From the NCBI GenBank assembly GCA_033239525.1, contig BSYO01000033.1, forward strand, positions 2,595,501 to 2,659,500: a DNA stretch of 64,000 nucleotides, in the 5' to 3' direction. Positions 35,738 through 49,020 of the stretch are shown here, one piece after another. This DNA is from Nepenthes gracilis. Its lineage: Eukaryota; Streptophyta; Magnoliopsida; Caryophyllales; Nepenthaceae. The notes beneath the pieces are model-generated. The model was not told where the DNA came from. It was given only the letters and a program-made list of their open reading frames with translations, and did not search any database. Positions within the stretch are counted from its first letter, which is position 1, and the number at the start of each line of letters is the position of its first letter. The translations under genes and the position numbers were made by a program.

Positions 35738-38700
35738 ATCCCTTTTGTGAATGTGCATAGAATTTATAAATAAGTATTATAGCCTATCTGAACCCAGAAA
35801 TTATACTATTAAATTACAGATATAACGTGCTGCTAAAAAAAGAGACCTGCATTTGCAGCCACCTGTCGATTACTCTCCGTCGTGGTTTCAAGGCAACATT
35901 GATTTTCATACTTGAGCTACATTGGTTTTTTTCATCACCAGTGCTTCCACTCATCACTACTGCCAACATTTTCATTAGATCTTCGAGCTACTTGCATTTT
36001 TCTATTAATAAGATATCTTATTTTCCATCCATACATGAACAAGTCAAATAAAAGGAAAATTAATTAATTAGAGGAGTAGTAAAACCTTCCTTAGAACATG
36101 GGTATTTTTTGCGGAAAATTTTTACAAAAATATATTTACATTTACAACCCACCAATAATCTCATTTTTATTTTTTAATTTATTTATCAGAGATATAAAAA
36201 TTGAAATATATTTCTGAAATAAATATATATATAATTTTCCATTTTATGTTATGAATTTCACATTATACCTAATTTCTATGTTTATGGTTAAAAACCTTTT
36301 TTTTTTTTTTACTTTATGCTTTACAAATATTATTTTAAATTTTATATTTGTAAACAACGTAAGTATTTACTAAAAATCATAACAAAAATTAGAATATAAA
36401 TGTTATTTTATATAAATGTTATTGTTTAGAATGAATTATCTCAATGAATAATATTTTTATATAAATAATGGTTAGATTATTCATTTAGAACATTTTTAGT
36501 CAATATTTTTGTATATTTAAAATAAATTATTTTTTTAGGTAATTGCAATATATAAATACAAATTTTCGAATACAAATATTTAAAAATAAAAATATTAAGT
36601 TATAAAAGAGCACGATATTGGGTTCGGCCTCTGAAAGCCCATATTGGCAAATTAGAGTTGGGCCGAACATATGGATTAACTAGTCAATATATATGGGCCA
36701 TAAGAATGACCCATTAATCAGAAAAGATCATTCATAGAAATAAACTGAAATAAAATGGCAAATGCAATTAATTTCTTATTGCATGTGAATAGGCTTCCTA
36801 AGGCACGTGTGTCATTGGGCGTAGCAGCAGTTGCCTATTAAAAAAATTAATAACTAACATTTAAATATTAAATAATTATTTTTATTAAAATTTTTAAATA
36901 TTTAATTTAATATTTGTTAGATACTAATATTATTAAAAATATATATATATAATCATTTTTTGATTTTTTTTTTATTTTAAAATATTAATCATTAAATTTT
37001 AATTTAATAATTAACTTTAAAAAATAAAATCCTTCTTCTCTCCGTGAAAAAAATCCCCATTTTCGTGTTATAGTACGATCTTCATTGGCGTTGTTGCGTT
37101 TTGAACCGATTGTTCGTAATTTTTAAAAAATTTCTTAATTTTTAATTCAATAATATTTTATATTATGAATGTTTAAATCGTGTCAGCCACAGTTTAAATG
37201 AAATAATACGTATATAATGTCTTAGAATCTATATATTCATCGATGTTACTATTTTGAAGTTTTTAAGTCATTTATATACAAGGTAATACAAAAATACTAT
37301 GAGTTTCAAATTTTTATTTTTTACAATAAAATAACAGTTACGTATAAATATTCATGTTATTGGAAAACCTTTAAAAATATTTTTTATTTTATATTTTTAA
37401 AATTTTATTATTAAGTTTAGCAATCATTGTACTTTTATTTTAAGTTCAATTTGGTTTTATTTTATTTTATTTTAAAAGATGTGTGAAACTCTATTTTAAG
37501 TGGTTTACATCATATGCATATTGATAGAGTAAGAATTTTATGAGAATAAACATCGATATATATCATTAAAATTATTATATTATTTTATAATTTTATAAAA
37601 TAAAAATAAATATCATAGATGTATCTTTATTTATACCTAAAATTCTTATCTTCCAGAATATGAAACTAGTTTCTATCCCTTTTTCATTTTCATTATTCAT
37701 TTATGAATGTTACAAAATTTGTGTGAGTAAAGATTATATACAATTTTCTAGTACTCTACTCAAATTTTAAAAATTTTGGAAATTTTTTAACACCTTATTC
37801 AAACTAAGATATGAAAAATTGTCCACTCATTATTTATAAAAATCAACAATCATTATCAAAATAATTAATAATGAGTAATTCTATTATTTATAGGGTAAAA
37901 AAATAATTACTTTTTTAATTAGATAAATAATTTTTCTATAAAAATTGAGCTACTTAAAAAAATAATTTTTGTAATAAAATCATACGTTATTGTTAACTTT
38001 AATTATTTTAATAAATTATTAATTATGTGTTACGTTATGTAGAATAATTCTAACATATAAAATATAGTAATACAAACCTAATTATATACATATATATATA
38101 TATATTGTAAGCTTAACACTAAAATAAAATTCTACATATTTAAAAAATAAAATTTTAAAAATGAAATATGTAAATAAGAATTTGAAAAATTTTTAAGTAC
38201 AATTTTTTCACTTTGTTTGCTTATAATGGTCCTCACTTTCCTAGTGTCAAGGTAGGCGAAATGCTTTGTGAAATTTATTGGAGTCATAATATGGAGAAAA
38301 CTTAGAGGATCAGGGAGGTTCTATTTTTTAAAAAGATAAAATTTATTTTTAATTTAAAATATTAATATTTAAATAAATAGTTATAATTTAATTATTTTTA
38401 AAATATAAAAAAATTAATTAAAATTAATTATTAAATGATAACTATCTATTTTAAAATAAATAATTAAAATTTTTACAGTTTTAATTCGTATTAAAATTTT
38501 TTAAAACTTTGAGTGATATTTCCCTTCCCTATCCATTTTATATTTTATTTTATATAGTGAAGAATTCCAACCCTCCATTCTGTTAATTTGGATTTGAGGG
38601 GTTTCATCTTTCAATGAGGAGAAGATTATTATTCTCTTAATTTTAATTGTCTAATTTTAAATAAATAATTATAATCTAATTATTTTAAAATAATTAATTT

Positions 38701-40329
38701 TAACTAATTTTAATTTTTTAAAAAATTAATTATATTATAATTATTTTTTTAAAAATAAATGATCAAGATATAAAAATATGAGATCCTCCATCTCTATGAG
38801 ATGAAATTTCCCTGAACCGGTTAGTTTGCTTGTGTACAAATATCTACACGTAAGAAAACCTTAATGCTTTGTTTGTTTCGAAAGAAATTACATAATATGG
38901 GAAAAGATGAAATAAAATTAATACTTTGTCACGATAAGGGAGAAAAAGTGAAGAAAAAGGGGTGATGAGAAAGAGAAATGGAGGATATATATATATATAT
39001 ATATTTATAATATTTAAATATTAAAATAATCATATTATTAAAAAAATATAAAAATATAACCATTTACATTTATATTTTTTTATTTTTTTTAAATATACAA
39101 GTTTGTGCCCCTTAGTTTCTCATCTAAGGGCCCATAATAGACGTTAATCTCCCTTCATTGTTGACGGAGATGGAGCCTCTCCTAATTCACTTAAATGTTC
39201 AAAAAATATAAATAAATTTTTATATATTTTTAATATTAAAATACTCATATAATACATAATATAAAACTTGATTAAAAACGTAATTATTTCTGTATTTTTA
39301 AAAAAAATTTTAAATAATATGAAGTAAGGTTTATTAGACTTCTATCCCACAACCCTCGGCTCAACGGTAGTGCACCCGGGGCATCCCCCGTGCCCCCTAA
39401 ATGAAAGACTTGCCTCATGAAGACACAGAGAGTAAGAAGACTTGCCTCGTGAAATGCTCATCTGATCATCTCTGTCGAATCGGCCGCCGGTGACCTCAGT
39501 AACTCCACTGCGAAAATGGGTTTACTTCCTCTTTTTTCTTATAGAACTTTGAATAATATGATATTATGAGCTAATTGCTTCATTTGACAAGCATGCAAAA
39601 TATAAAAAGGGCAGGTGGCTCTCCATCCTCTTCCTCTAAATACGACTGTGAACACCGGCCAAAAGGATGGCAGAGAGAGAGAGAGAGAAAGCGCGGCGAC
39701 AGAAGTTGCAGAGACAGATATGCCCATGTCTAGGATTGCTTTTTGATGATAATGGCAGTGACAACGGCTGAAAAGGTTGCTCCCCCTCACGTAGGTTAGT
39801 TATATCGGCATTGATTTTGGATGGTGTTGACCATTTGAGTTTGCGTGATCCTACGTCTAGCAGTTTTAATGGGCCTTTGCATTCTTATACGGTGCTCGTT
39901 GAATGTTAAATGTTATGGGCGGAAGTGGTTGGATGAGAAAAAGGCCAAGATTTAAGAGAGAGGAGGGGGCAGAGAAGAGCTGAGTGTTATGAATCGTAGA
40001 ACATTACCTGTGGGGTGGTGGATAGTAAATGGTATAATTGGAGCTTTAATGGCTGTTCTGAATTTCCATGCAAATGATCCAGAGAGCGGCCGAAATTCGA
40101 GCTTTTCCCCACTGTTTGCTCCAGTCTGACGTGCGACAGCTGCATTTGTCTGATTTTTTCCAACCTTTCCACCCCGCCCCTCCCCTTACGAAAATGAGAT
40201 ATAATATATTAGGACAATATTTCAGTAACACTTAATAATACTGGTTACTTCAAAAATAAATTAGACATCAGAATAATTTTGATGGATTTTTAAATTTACT
40301 AATATGAATGATACCAATTTAAATATAAT
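35738..40329. other. AT-rich intergenic stretch
   Basis: No gene recognised. Two AT-rich blocks around 38340-38520 and 38640-38770 share long similar stretches (TTTAAATAAATAATTATAAT and flanks) and may be two copies of a small AT-rich element. TA microsatellites occur at about 38088-38106 and 38985-39004. GC-richer patches at 39340-39530 and 39600-40190 contain no convincing frame. Confidence 0.45.
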
Positions 40330-41270
40330 ATTTTAATTTTGAAGGCAATTTCAAAAATGCTATTCAACTCTGAATTAAGGGTCTTGAGTAGAACCTTCAT
40401 AATCTTATATTTAGAGGCCACCTCAAGTATAGGAACATTAACAATAGAAGAATTCCAAGCCTTGCAAACCACATCAAATAATATAGGGTCAAAGGGAAGG
40501 AAGAAAGCAAAGGAAGTTATTCAATTCAAACAAACCTTGATTGTTCTAGATCTGCACCTCCAACATAATGATGAAAGGGAAGTGTTTGGAGATACCTGGG
40601 GTGGGAAACATGCTGAAGGCTCTAGGAGGGAAGGTCACTAGCTATTCTCTATTCACATGAACATGAATAAGTTTTTTGATAATATATAAAACATCATTTA
40701 TACCATTGTTCCATGATTATAAATCACTATAACAAATGTCATCCAAATTACTACCCACAAGATAGTAATCAAAATGACTGATAGTCGACTCATCTACACA
40801 CCACCCATTAATTTCCACGAAGGACCTTATAGCATTAAGTTATCCAAAACAATTCAAGGCTCCTCACTCAAAGACCTAGCCGTGACCTCAAGGAAATTCC
40901 ACAGAGCAGGAGCCTTGAGCTCCTCATTAGAGCCACAAAAAAATGAAGCAAACAAAGAAATGTTGTTCGTAATTGGTGTAATAGTATAATTAATAAATTG
41001 GTTCTCAATACACTAATCCAAATAAGCTCGACATTATTAAGGCTATAATTTATTATCCACTCGGAACTGTCCAATCCTACAGGTAATGGCAATGCCTTTA
41101 AAAGATTGGACTTTTGTTTTAACAATAGCACAAACCTAGAGATGGAATTGTCTAATAGAAGTGTTTGACCTCCTTGATCTTGATGAGATTGTTAAGACTT
41201 TTAATATTCCAAACATGCAATATTAATCATTTAAGACTCATGAGAGGGAAAAAGCTTTTAGGCGCCTTTG
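40330..41270 (-). pseudogene. LINE (L1-type) ORF2 endonuclease remnant
   Basis: Minus-strand translation, pieced across frames, follows the plant LINE ORF2 N-terminus. A 'WNIRGLN-KIKEV'-like start lies at about 41215-41150, then ICAIVKTKVQ-like residues near 41130-41110. A 'LWNFLEVTARSL' to 'IVLGDFN'-like block sits at about 40900-40800, with a frame change and stops. Next comes 'REWLVTFP...PGISKHFPFIIMLE' at about 40655-40560 (the SDHSP motif of apurinic endonucleases is decayed to SKHFP). The linker 'NNFLCFLPFD...VCKAWNSSIVNVPILEVASKYK' lies at about 40520-40400. The reverse transcriptase would lie at lower coordinates and is absent, so the copy is truncated as well as frameshifted. Confidence 0.7.
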
Positions 41271-41884
41271 AAAATGCATTTACTACAATTGCGAGATGAA
41301 TAGAAAGCACCTTTCTTCATTTGAAAGTTTCCCTTGCTCATTGAGAGATTGAGACACCTAGCATCTTCACTCCCTAGAAACAGGGCCTTTATGCCTTAAT
41401 CAACCAACTATGAGGAGTCCAGCTATAAAATTCCCATATTGGCAATTCATGTAGTTTTTTGGGGATTGTCGTGGTGGCTCATAAGAATAAGATCTTGATT
41501 TATGCATTTTATCCCTAATGTTGAGATCCAAATTGTTACTTTAAATAAACATAGGTTTAGCGAGATATTTGTGAATCGGTCATTGCAAGAATATTTTCTT
41601 AAATGGCATGATTCAGCCTAAGATGAGGTGGCATTTTTGAATTTGGTCAGTGTGCAACATTCGATTTGTCGATTTATATTTATAACATCATAATTATTAT
41701 ATTTTGGATAAATATTAGTAATAATTATATCTTAAAAATTAAAAATCAAATATTTAAGACATGAATGTTAGTGCCTGATAAGTACAAAAACCTCACATGA
41801 GCGTATTTAAAATAAAATTATTATACCTAATGTGAGCATGGTGGGAGTTTATGAGTAGGTTTTTGACACAATAAGAATCATTAT

Positions 41885-42450
41885 ATAAGAATTAATAAAT
41901 TATATTCGAATAAATTTTAATATATTATACACAGCTTAAAAATCAAACCTATTATCTTTAAGTGAGAAAAGTAGTATTCAATTTTGTCTATGGGGATTTT
42001 TAATATTTATTGCATGCTTATATCTTTTTAAAAATCTTTACATTTTTAACAATTTTTGGATATTTGAGATCGAGAAGTCAGCAATTAAGAAATGTTTGAA
42101 AATTTGATTTTGATATTATTTTTATATAAAGATTTGGCATTGAACTTTATAAAATAAAACAGAGAAACCTATTTTTTTCTTGATTTAAAAAATTTTTAGA
42201 ATTTTTTGATTATTATTTAAATGTATATGTTTTTTTTTTGCCTTTTAAGAAATATTATAATTGAATTAATATTATATTCAAATAAATTTTAACATATTAT
42301 AACAGTTTTAAAAATCATTTGAGATCATCTATCAGTGATTGTGGAATATTTAGTTATTTGACTTCACATATTATTTTTATATAAATATTTGACCAAAACT
42401 CTACTTTATAAAATGAAACGGAGAAATCACTTTTTTAAATTAAAAAAAAT
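41885..42450 (+). repeat. Degenerate direct duplication
   Basis: The block at 41885-41946 (ATTCGAATAAATTTTAATAT...TTAAAAATCA) recurs at 42262-42317. The following block with TTTATATAAAGATTTGG...TTTATAAAATAAAACAGAGAAA (about 42115-42170) recurs at 42370-42430. The spacing between blocks differs, so one copy carries an internal deletion. Probably decayed retroelement sequence. Confidence 0.45.
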
Positions 42451-44463
42451 ATACATTTGTTTTATCCAATCTTTTTTTTTTTATTTTTATTATAATAAGA
42501 ATCACTAGGAAACTGATTGATAAATTTTAGGTTTTTGATGTGTTTTTAATACAATCCTTCAAGTCTTATATTTTTTTAATATATTTTTACATGATTTTTG
42601 GTTTTTCTATATTATTTTATATGTTTTGGATAATTTTGTATATTTGTACATGTCAAACAAGTCATATGCTATCATATTTTTAACATATTTATTAAAAATT
42701 AGACATTTTAAATTTTCATATTTAATTATAATTTATTATAATTTATGTTTATTTTTCTTATATATATTTATATATTATATATATATTTTATTGAATATTA
42801 AACTCATATTTAAAGTATCTTAAAATTTATTTTAGATTTGTAAGTTTGAATATCTTATAAAATTGTATAGAGAGCTATTCAAAGTGAATAGTTTAGAATG
42901 TTTAATTATATTTTCTTTTGGGCTTATAATTGGATTCAAGTATTATTTTTTAAGAAAATGTTCAATCTTTACTATATGTGTATTTGGGTTATAGGTAGAT
43001 ACTTTACCTTTCAGTATACTTTAGGTTGAGTAGGTACTGTATATTTGGATTGAACCGATATAGTTTAGCCATTTTCATGATCGTAGTTGTTATTTTTGTT
43101 CGTATGGGTTGGTTTGCAGAGTCCAACTCATACTGTGATTTAAACTTTTATTTTGGTAAAACTTTATTATAATGTTAGTTTATTACTTAATTATTCTTAA
43201 GTCGTGACACATCTTGGCCTGTTTTGGCATATTGTTTAGACTTACAACTGAACACTCTCACTAATCAGGAGTTTAGATAGGACACCATCTAATAAACCAT
43301 CTCTAGTGATCAAACTGTGTTTTAACAATCTGCCAATTGGACAATCTGAACTGCTTTTCGGCAATCATTGTCGTCTAACAATTCAGCTCTTTAACCCGTA
43401 TTTTAACAATTAAATCTTCCGATAAGTTTGCCTTGGTGTCTTGTCTTTTAGCAATTCAGTTAAAAACTTAGTTTTGACAATCGAATTTTATTTTAACCGT
43501 TTAAATTCTAGCATTGTCTTACTATTTTATCACTAGACATCAAATATTATTAAATATTATTTGATAAGATGTGCAAATTTATTCTAAAATATTAAAAGGA
43601 TTCGGTAACATTGATGGATAGATTAAATGCCCATCACTAAAGTATCTAAAATATGTTTCCCTATACGACTTAGTATAATTAAATTTACTTAATTATAAAT
43701 TAGAAATTATATATTTGAATATGTATAGTCCTTTTATAATTAAATATAAAACTCCACATGTTTAACACTATTTTAAATTTTATTACGTGAAGCCCTTTTT
43801 TTAATTTATAAAACACTATAACTGTAAATAACTTTAACAAGTGAAATAAATTCGTGACGTCGCCGCCTCCCGCGGTGTTTGGGTACAGCAGCGGTCAACC
43901 TCCCAATTATTATTATTATTTGTCTCATTTAGTATGCCAGCTGCGGTAGTAACCGGTATTCTTCTGTAAATCCGTCCGATTTTTAATTTTAAAAAGGAGA
44001 AATATATATTTAGAAAAATATTATTATTTGAGTACTAACCAATATTATCGTAAATTATTTATTTATATATATTAATAATTTTATATAATAATAATAAATA
44101 GATAAATAATACATTATATTATACAAAAATTTAGAGTGTATAGAGTTTCGATTTGAATTTTGTAAGAACGGAAGATGGGGAGATATGGGAATTCTCGGGT
44201 TCTCAATTTTATCCGTCATTTTAAAATTGACTTTTTTTTAAATATAAAAATAAATTATTAATTTTTTGAAAATAATTGAAGGAGATTTGCATTTTGAAGG
44301 TTCAGCAACATAGTAAGACCAATAATTATTTATTTTCCGCATTATCTGTTACAATTGTTTTCTACTTGTAAAACGAAATTCCCTAATTTGAAAGAATAAC
44401 GTAATTCTACTTTATTGAAAAAACCTACAGAAAATTCATTAAAAATATAAATATTATAACTCA

Positions 44464-44503
44464 AATATAATATAATATAATATAATATAATATAATATAA
44501 TAT
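44464..44503. repeat. (AATAT)n pentanucleotide microsatellite
   Basis: About eight uninterrupted AATAT units. Confidence 0.9.
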
Positions 44504-44847
44504 TTTTATCGACTTCATATACGGAGCATAGGAGGCAACAGGATGCATCTCATGTCATGAGCCGTACGACTTTTTTACGTTCATCCAATGGATAAAATTT
44601 AATATTTAAAAAAATATTTAAAAATATAAAAATAATATATTTTTAATAGTATTTTTTCTCATACTAATATTTAAATATTTTAAATTTTCTATTTTCTAAA
44701 TACTTATATATTATGTTATTTTAATGTATTAAATATCAAAAGTTACTGCACGTCATAGCCTCCTATCGATTATACTTTAGGTACCTCTATTCATCTCTTC
44801 ATGAAGAGGTATTAATTTTTTCACTTGTATGACATCCGCATAATGAC

Positions 44848-46002
44848 TGGTGGGTTCGTCACTCATGAACCGATTGGGATACCGATACTCACAGTTAAAA
44901 GGCTGTTTTAAAGTCAAAATCCAAGAGAAGGCCCCTGTAACTTAAGGTCCGAGATTGCACAACTTAGAATCGCTCACCGAGACATAGGCCGGGCCAACAA
45001 CCCGCCATGAAGAGTCCTATCATAATTGCCTATAATCATTTTCCTCTGCACTGAGAAAACTTGCTATAAGTGGTTAGTATAAACTTAGCATATATTCTAG
45101 GAATATTCGTCTACGATTTGCATAATCTCTCCTAAAATGGTAACTGTTATACCAGGCACCTCCTACCATCACATTAAAGAAGGAAGGAAACTGCCAGCCA
45201 AATGAGATTTTCTTATCCACACGTATAGCTCAGCGGGCAGTTATCACCAATTAGGGAAGGTTGAACTACCCGTCAACACTATAAATACCGCTTTACTACA
45301 GTAGATGAAGGGAATAATCCTTAATCCGGAGGAGAGAGATCTGAGGATGCAGATATAAAACAAAGGGTAAAAAAAAGAGGGGAAAGGGAGACCTAGCCTT
45401 TGACAAGGGGAGCAGCAAAGGAGTTCTCCTTTTATCTCTCAAAGCCGTTAGCCAATGAGTGCAACCTTGATCTGCCATTAGCTACCCTCCTTTAAGTGTA
45501 GGCCCTCCTTCCATGAGGCTATCCCTCTTTCCAGGAAGTCAACCCTCCCCCAGGAGGTCCTCCATCCAAGTGCCCGACCCTCCACTCAAGTGCATCGCAA
45601 TGATACTCTGATGACTGCACAATCGGTAATGGCGCTCACTCTTCAATGCATCTCCGCCTCCGAGCCACCCTTAGCTGGGCACACCTCTGTGACGCCCCTC
45701 GGGCGGATACACTTTTAAGCCGTCCCTCAATCGAGCACATCCAAACACTCAATCCTTATTACATGCAGCCACACGCATTTTTATATCATTGCATCTTTCT
45801 ATTCTCTTGAAAATATATTTGGTTTGAGTGTTAGAAGATATATCGGGAAGTAAGTCCCATAAATCCTCTAACATCTTATTTTAAGTCGTGTTGCGTAGGG
45901 TCCGGGTTCAAAGAGATAGAGACCAGATTTGCTCTAATTTGACCAAACGTGATAAATCGAGTAACTTTCTAACCCGTACAATAACCCAAAAGGAATACAT
46001 CA
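44848..46002 (+). repeat. 5' LTR of the gypsy-type element
   Basis: 1155 bp, starts TGGTGGG and ends ...ACATCA. TATAAATA at 45280-45287 marks the promoter, in the same context as in the 3' LTR. Alignment by eye shows colinearity with many substitutions and indels. Confidence 0.85.
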
Positions 46003-46021
46003 TTGACGTTGTTTGTGAAAA
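46003..46021 (+). promoter_or_regulatory. Decayed primer-binding region
   Basis: TTGACGTTGTTTGTGAAAA follows the 5' LTR directly. It differs from the common TTGGCGCCGTCTGTGGGAA mainly by C-to-T and G-to-A changes. Confidence 0.55.
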
Positions 46022-46310
46022 CGACTGAGAAGTCTTCCACCTCAACTGTGAGAATAAACATGGTTAGCATTTCAGGTACAAACAAGTGCACCAGCAAAAC
46101 GCGTCATCACCCATGGTGACGACCTCTCATTGGGTAGACATGCGGATAGACAACCGACCCCAAGCGTGCAAGCACTCACTTCTCAAGTGGGTGACCAGAC
46201 TCTATCATCCATGGACAGTTTACACCCATCAGAAGGTGCAATGCTGGGGGCTTTGCCTTTCAGAAGGGAATTAGCTGTTGGGGGTTCCCCCACTGGCTTG
46301 GATGAACCAA
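46022..46310 (+). pseudogene. Possible gag N-terminal remnant
   Basis: Directly after the primer region an ATG (46060) and two overlapping frames (46086-46274 and 46130-46384) cover the position expected for gag. The second frame has a coding-like run (HPSEGAMLGALPFRRELAV). It breaks down after about 46310. A similar block (CATCCGAAGGTGTAACGCTAGGGCT) recurs near 47012, suggesting local duplication. No zinc knuckle is visible, so gag identity rests on position. Confidence 0.3.
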
Positions 46311-46559
46311 GAGAAAAAAACCATGGGATAATAACCAAAAAACTTCATTATGCAAGAATTAGTTACAAAAACCCTCCGAAATAGAGTACAAACAATCGAC
46401 CCGGAATAGAGCAAGAGACGAGGGAGTAAAACATGACCAACAGAGTATTCTTGGTACTTCGAGAACAACATGCAGGGGTTCCCACGTTGAAGAGCTTTGG
46501 GATCAGCAGTTAGACGTTCTTCAGCCTCAGCAATCCGATTGTCCTTCATATTCAATACC

Positions 46560-46722
46560 CAATCACCATTCGTGACAGTGACAATCGGCCACCATTCGGA
46601 CTGACGGTTTTAGTCACCTTTCGGATTTAACATCCCGGTCACCTTAACTTCGGCGATTCGGGTCACCTTTTGCATTCAATGGTCTAGTCACCATTCAAAC
46701 TCGACAATTTAGTCATCCCAAT
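46560..46722 (+). repeat. Short tandem repeat array inside the gypsy element
   Basis: About six to seven imperfect ~26-bp units, each containing a (G/A)GTCACC(A/T)TTC-like core, in the internal region of the element. Confidence 0.6.
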
Positions 46723-48846
46723 TCTTGTAGTTGATCGACCTTTAGATTTGGCATAAAGGTTGTCCTCGGCCTCGACACACCGGGTTTCTCCCGAGCTTGG
46801 CTTTGCATTGATCGCTCCGGTGACTCGGCTCCCAGTCGACCTTCAGAATGTTTGCCAGTAGCTCGCCGTGCGAGCAAGCGCACGTGAAGACCACAATACC
46901 CCATCTTGGCATTGAACCGCTCAATTATGCCATCAATCGAGCATGGGCCCGCATGGGAATGACCCATAACCCAACATCAACATCATGTCAGCCCCAAATC
47001 ATCCATGCCCATCCGAAGGTGTAACGCTAGGGCTCCACCTTGTGACCTTTAGATGATCGAAGAGAGCCAGTATCTTCAAAAGATCCAGAGGCCTGACGAC
47101 CTCAATGGTCGACCAACCCTGAGCAATAGGGCCCAACCGTAGCTAGACAGTTGACTGAGTCAATAGAGGTAGGTAGAAGATTGGGACACCCTTAGGTTTA
47201 GAGAGCTCTACCCCCCACGCACAACCTCCCATGCCAGAAGACATTGCCTATTCGTTGGCCAAAGTTCTCCCCCTTCCAGCACTAGAAGGTTACACATAAG
47301 CAAATGAGTGCAATTAGTGCTTGTGCTCCAACCAGCACGACATCCAAAGACATCACCTCTATGGCAACGGCCCTATGGTAGCCATGGCGATATTTGGTCT
47401 TACCTTGGACATCACGCTTAAGGGGCTATAGGTCCCATGCACCCGCTTTGACGGCCGAGTGTTGGGGGCTCTCTCTTCCCATGCATAAATTTTAACACTC
47501 CCAAAAGGAGTTGGAGAAAGAGACCACTTTCTAAGGAAACTCTTATCTGTCTAACGATCTCAGTATTCGGGAGGATCTAAGTAATAGGGCCCACTCCCGG
47601 TGGAAAAATTGACTAGGTCTCGGAATATAGGACAAAGGCCCAAAGTGGTGACACCCTCGCTATTCTCAATACTATCAGCAACATTACGCTTGTGAAGGAG
47701 TTTTTTACAGTGTCGACAGTCATCCAATCGTTCCCTTGCAGGGCAAGAGGATTGACTCGAAGAGGCCTCCGGAGTGTGAGGCCTTCTGCTAGTAAGTGAC
47801 CTCATTGAAGCAAGAGGCCTAACCTGGTGGCTTGGCGAGGTTGATCCCATGAGAGTGCCCCGCATTAGCCTCATGCAGAGTATCAGATCTTCTAGAAGCT
47901 TTCATGATACTCATGATGGGGCTCGACGTGCTGGGTTAATTACCCGTTGCTCCAACCAAAAATGTCCTCATAGCAACAACCCCTCATCGAGTAGCTATGC
48001 TAACAACTGGCCCCAGGGCGTGCTTATACTTAGAGTACTGATCAGCACCCTTTTTTGGACTGCATGTGTCCTTTTGAAGACGCTACGTTGAGAGCTCCGC
48101 CCTTTGACACCCTGTCAAATTGGTCGGACCAACACCACAAAAGAGCTAGTAGCCTGATGACCTTATGGCTTGGGTGGCCACAGGTGATAGGGCAGCCATA
48201 GGTGATAGGGCCTAGCGCCGACCAGAAGACCAGCAGAGTTATAATGTGTGAAATGAAAACCCAGGCCACATGGCCCATGTCGTTTCTACAACGACAGGGG
48301 ACCCCCCTACTCAAGAAGGAATTCTGCGACCTTAGAAGGTACTTTGTTGACCTAGCCAGGAAAATCGTTCAGGACGAGGACTCCGTCATCTTCATCTCCT
48401 TACAGCATCCGGGAACAACACCTAGAGTGCCTCGATCGAAGTTCCGATCTGGCGTTTTCCCTATGTGGTGTCGAAGGCTGTCTCGAATGCCCATAGGAAG
48501 GGTCAAACCCTCGGCCCTCCTTTGCCTGTGGCATTCCACACCGGAAGATACTTCCCTCTTGACAACTGAAGTCCACCCCCGGCACCTGCAGGCCGCGTGT
48601 TGGCAATGATGGTTACCCGGTCCCAAGAGCATAGTACGTCATCCATCGCAAGTACCAACGACAATTCCACGCCGAATCTAGATAAGTTTTGCATACATCA
48701 TGCTGAGTGTTTGAATCATACTCTAATTAATAAAATAAATATTCATTTATTGTTTATCTACTAATACAAATTTTACATAATATTGTATAAAATCAGATGA
48801 CCTAGATTGCCCATAAATCAGGTGAATTCTCATTCACTTGTTACCA

Positions 48847-49020
48847 AACCTCAGTTCCAAACCAAGCGGCCTAGAAATGGTAGAATTCAAAAATTGGTCT
48901 CGGGCCAAGTGGCCCAGAGACAATTGAATTTGAACATTGGTCTCGTACTAAGCAGCCCATATGTGATCGGATTTGAATCTCGGTTCTGTCACTGAGCGGC
49001 CTATACGCGATCAAACTCAA
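48847..49020 (+). repeat. Four imperfect ~43-bp tandem repeats
   Basis: Each unit has the pattern ATTGGTCTCG...AAG(C/T)GGCC(T/C)A...GAATTTGA. Units begin near 48847, 48891, 48933 and 48976. Tandem repeats are frequent in the untranslated parts of Tat-lineage elements. Confidence 0.65.

Larger units (their letters stand above)
41271..44842. other. AT-rich intergenic stretch
   Basis: No gene recognised. Contains a degenerate direct duplication (41885-42200 against 42262-42450). It also holds a GC-moderate patch with repeated TTTTAACAAT motifs (43250-43500), and other decayed repeat-like DNA. The 30-100 bp before 44843 show no special feature. Confidence 0.45.

Noticed and set aside
45220..45245. 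tRNA-like 'TAGCTCAGCGGGC' motif in both LTRs of the gypsy-type element
   Set aside because: It resembles a tRNA A box, but no B box, acceptor stem or anticodon arm can be folded from the surrounding sequence. It is part of the LTR repeat.
46713..46967. Minus-strand frames over the gypsy-element interior
   Set aside because: Overlapping frames with Arg/Ser/Gly-rich random composition in GC-balanced DNA; no support as gene.
48202..48609. 135-codon plus-strand frame in the gypsy element
   Set aside because: It could be gag-like by position, but no capsid or zinc-knuckle motif is visible, and minus frames are equally open.
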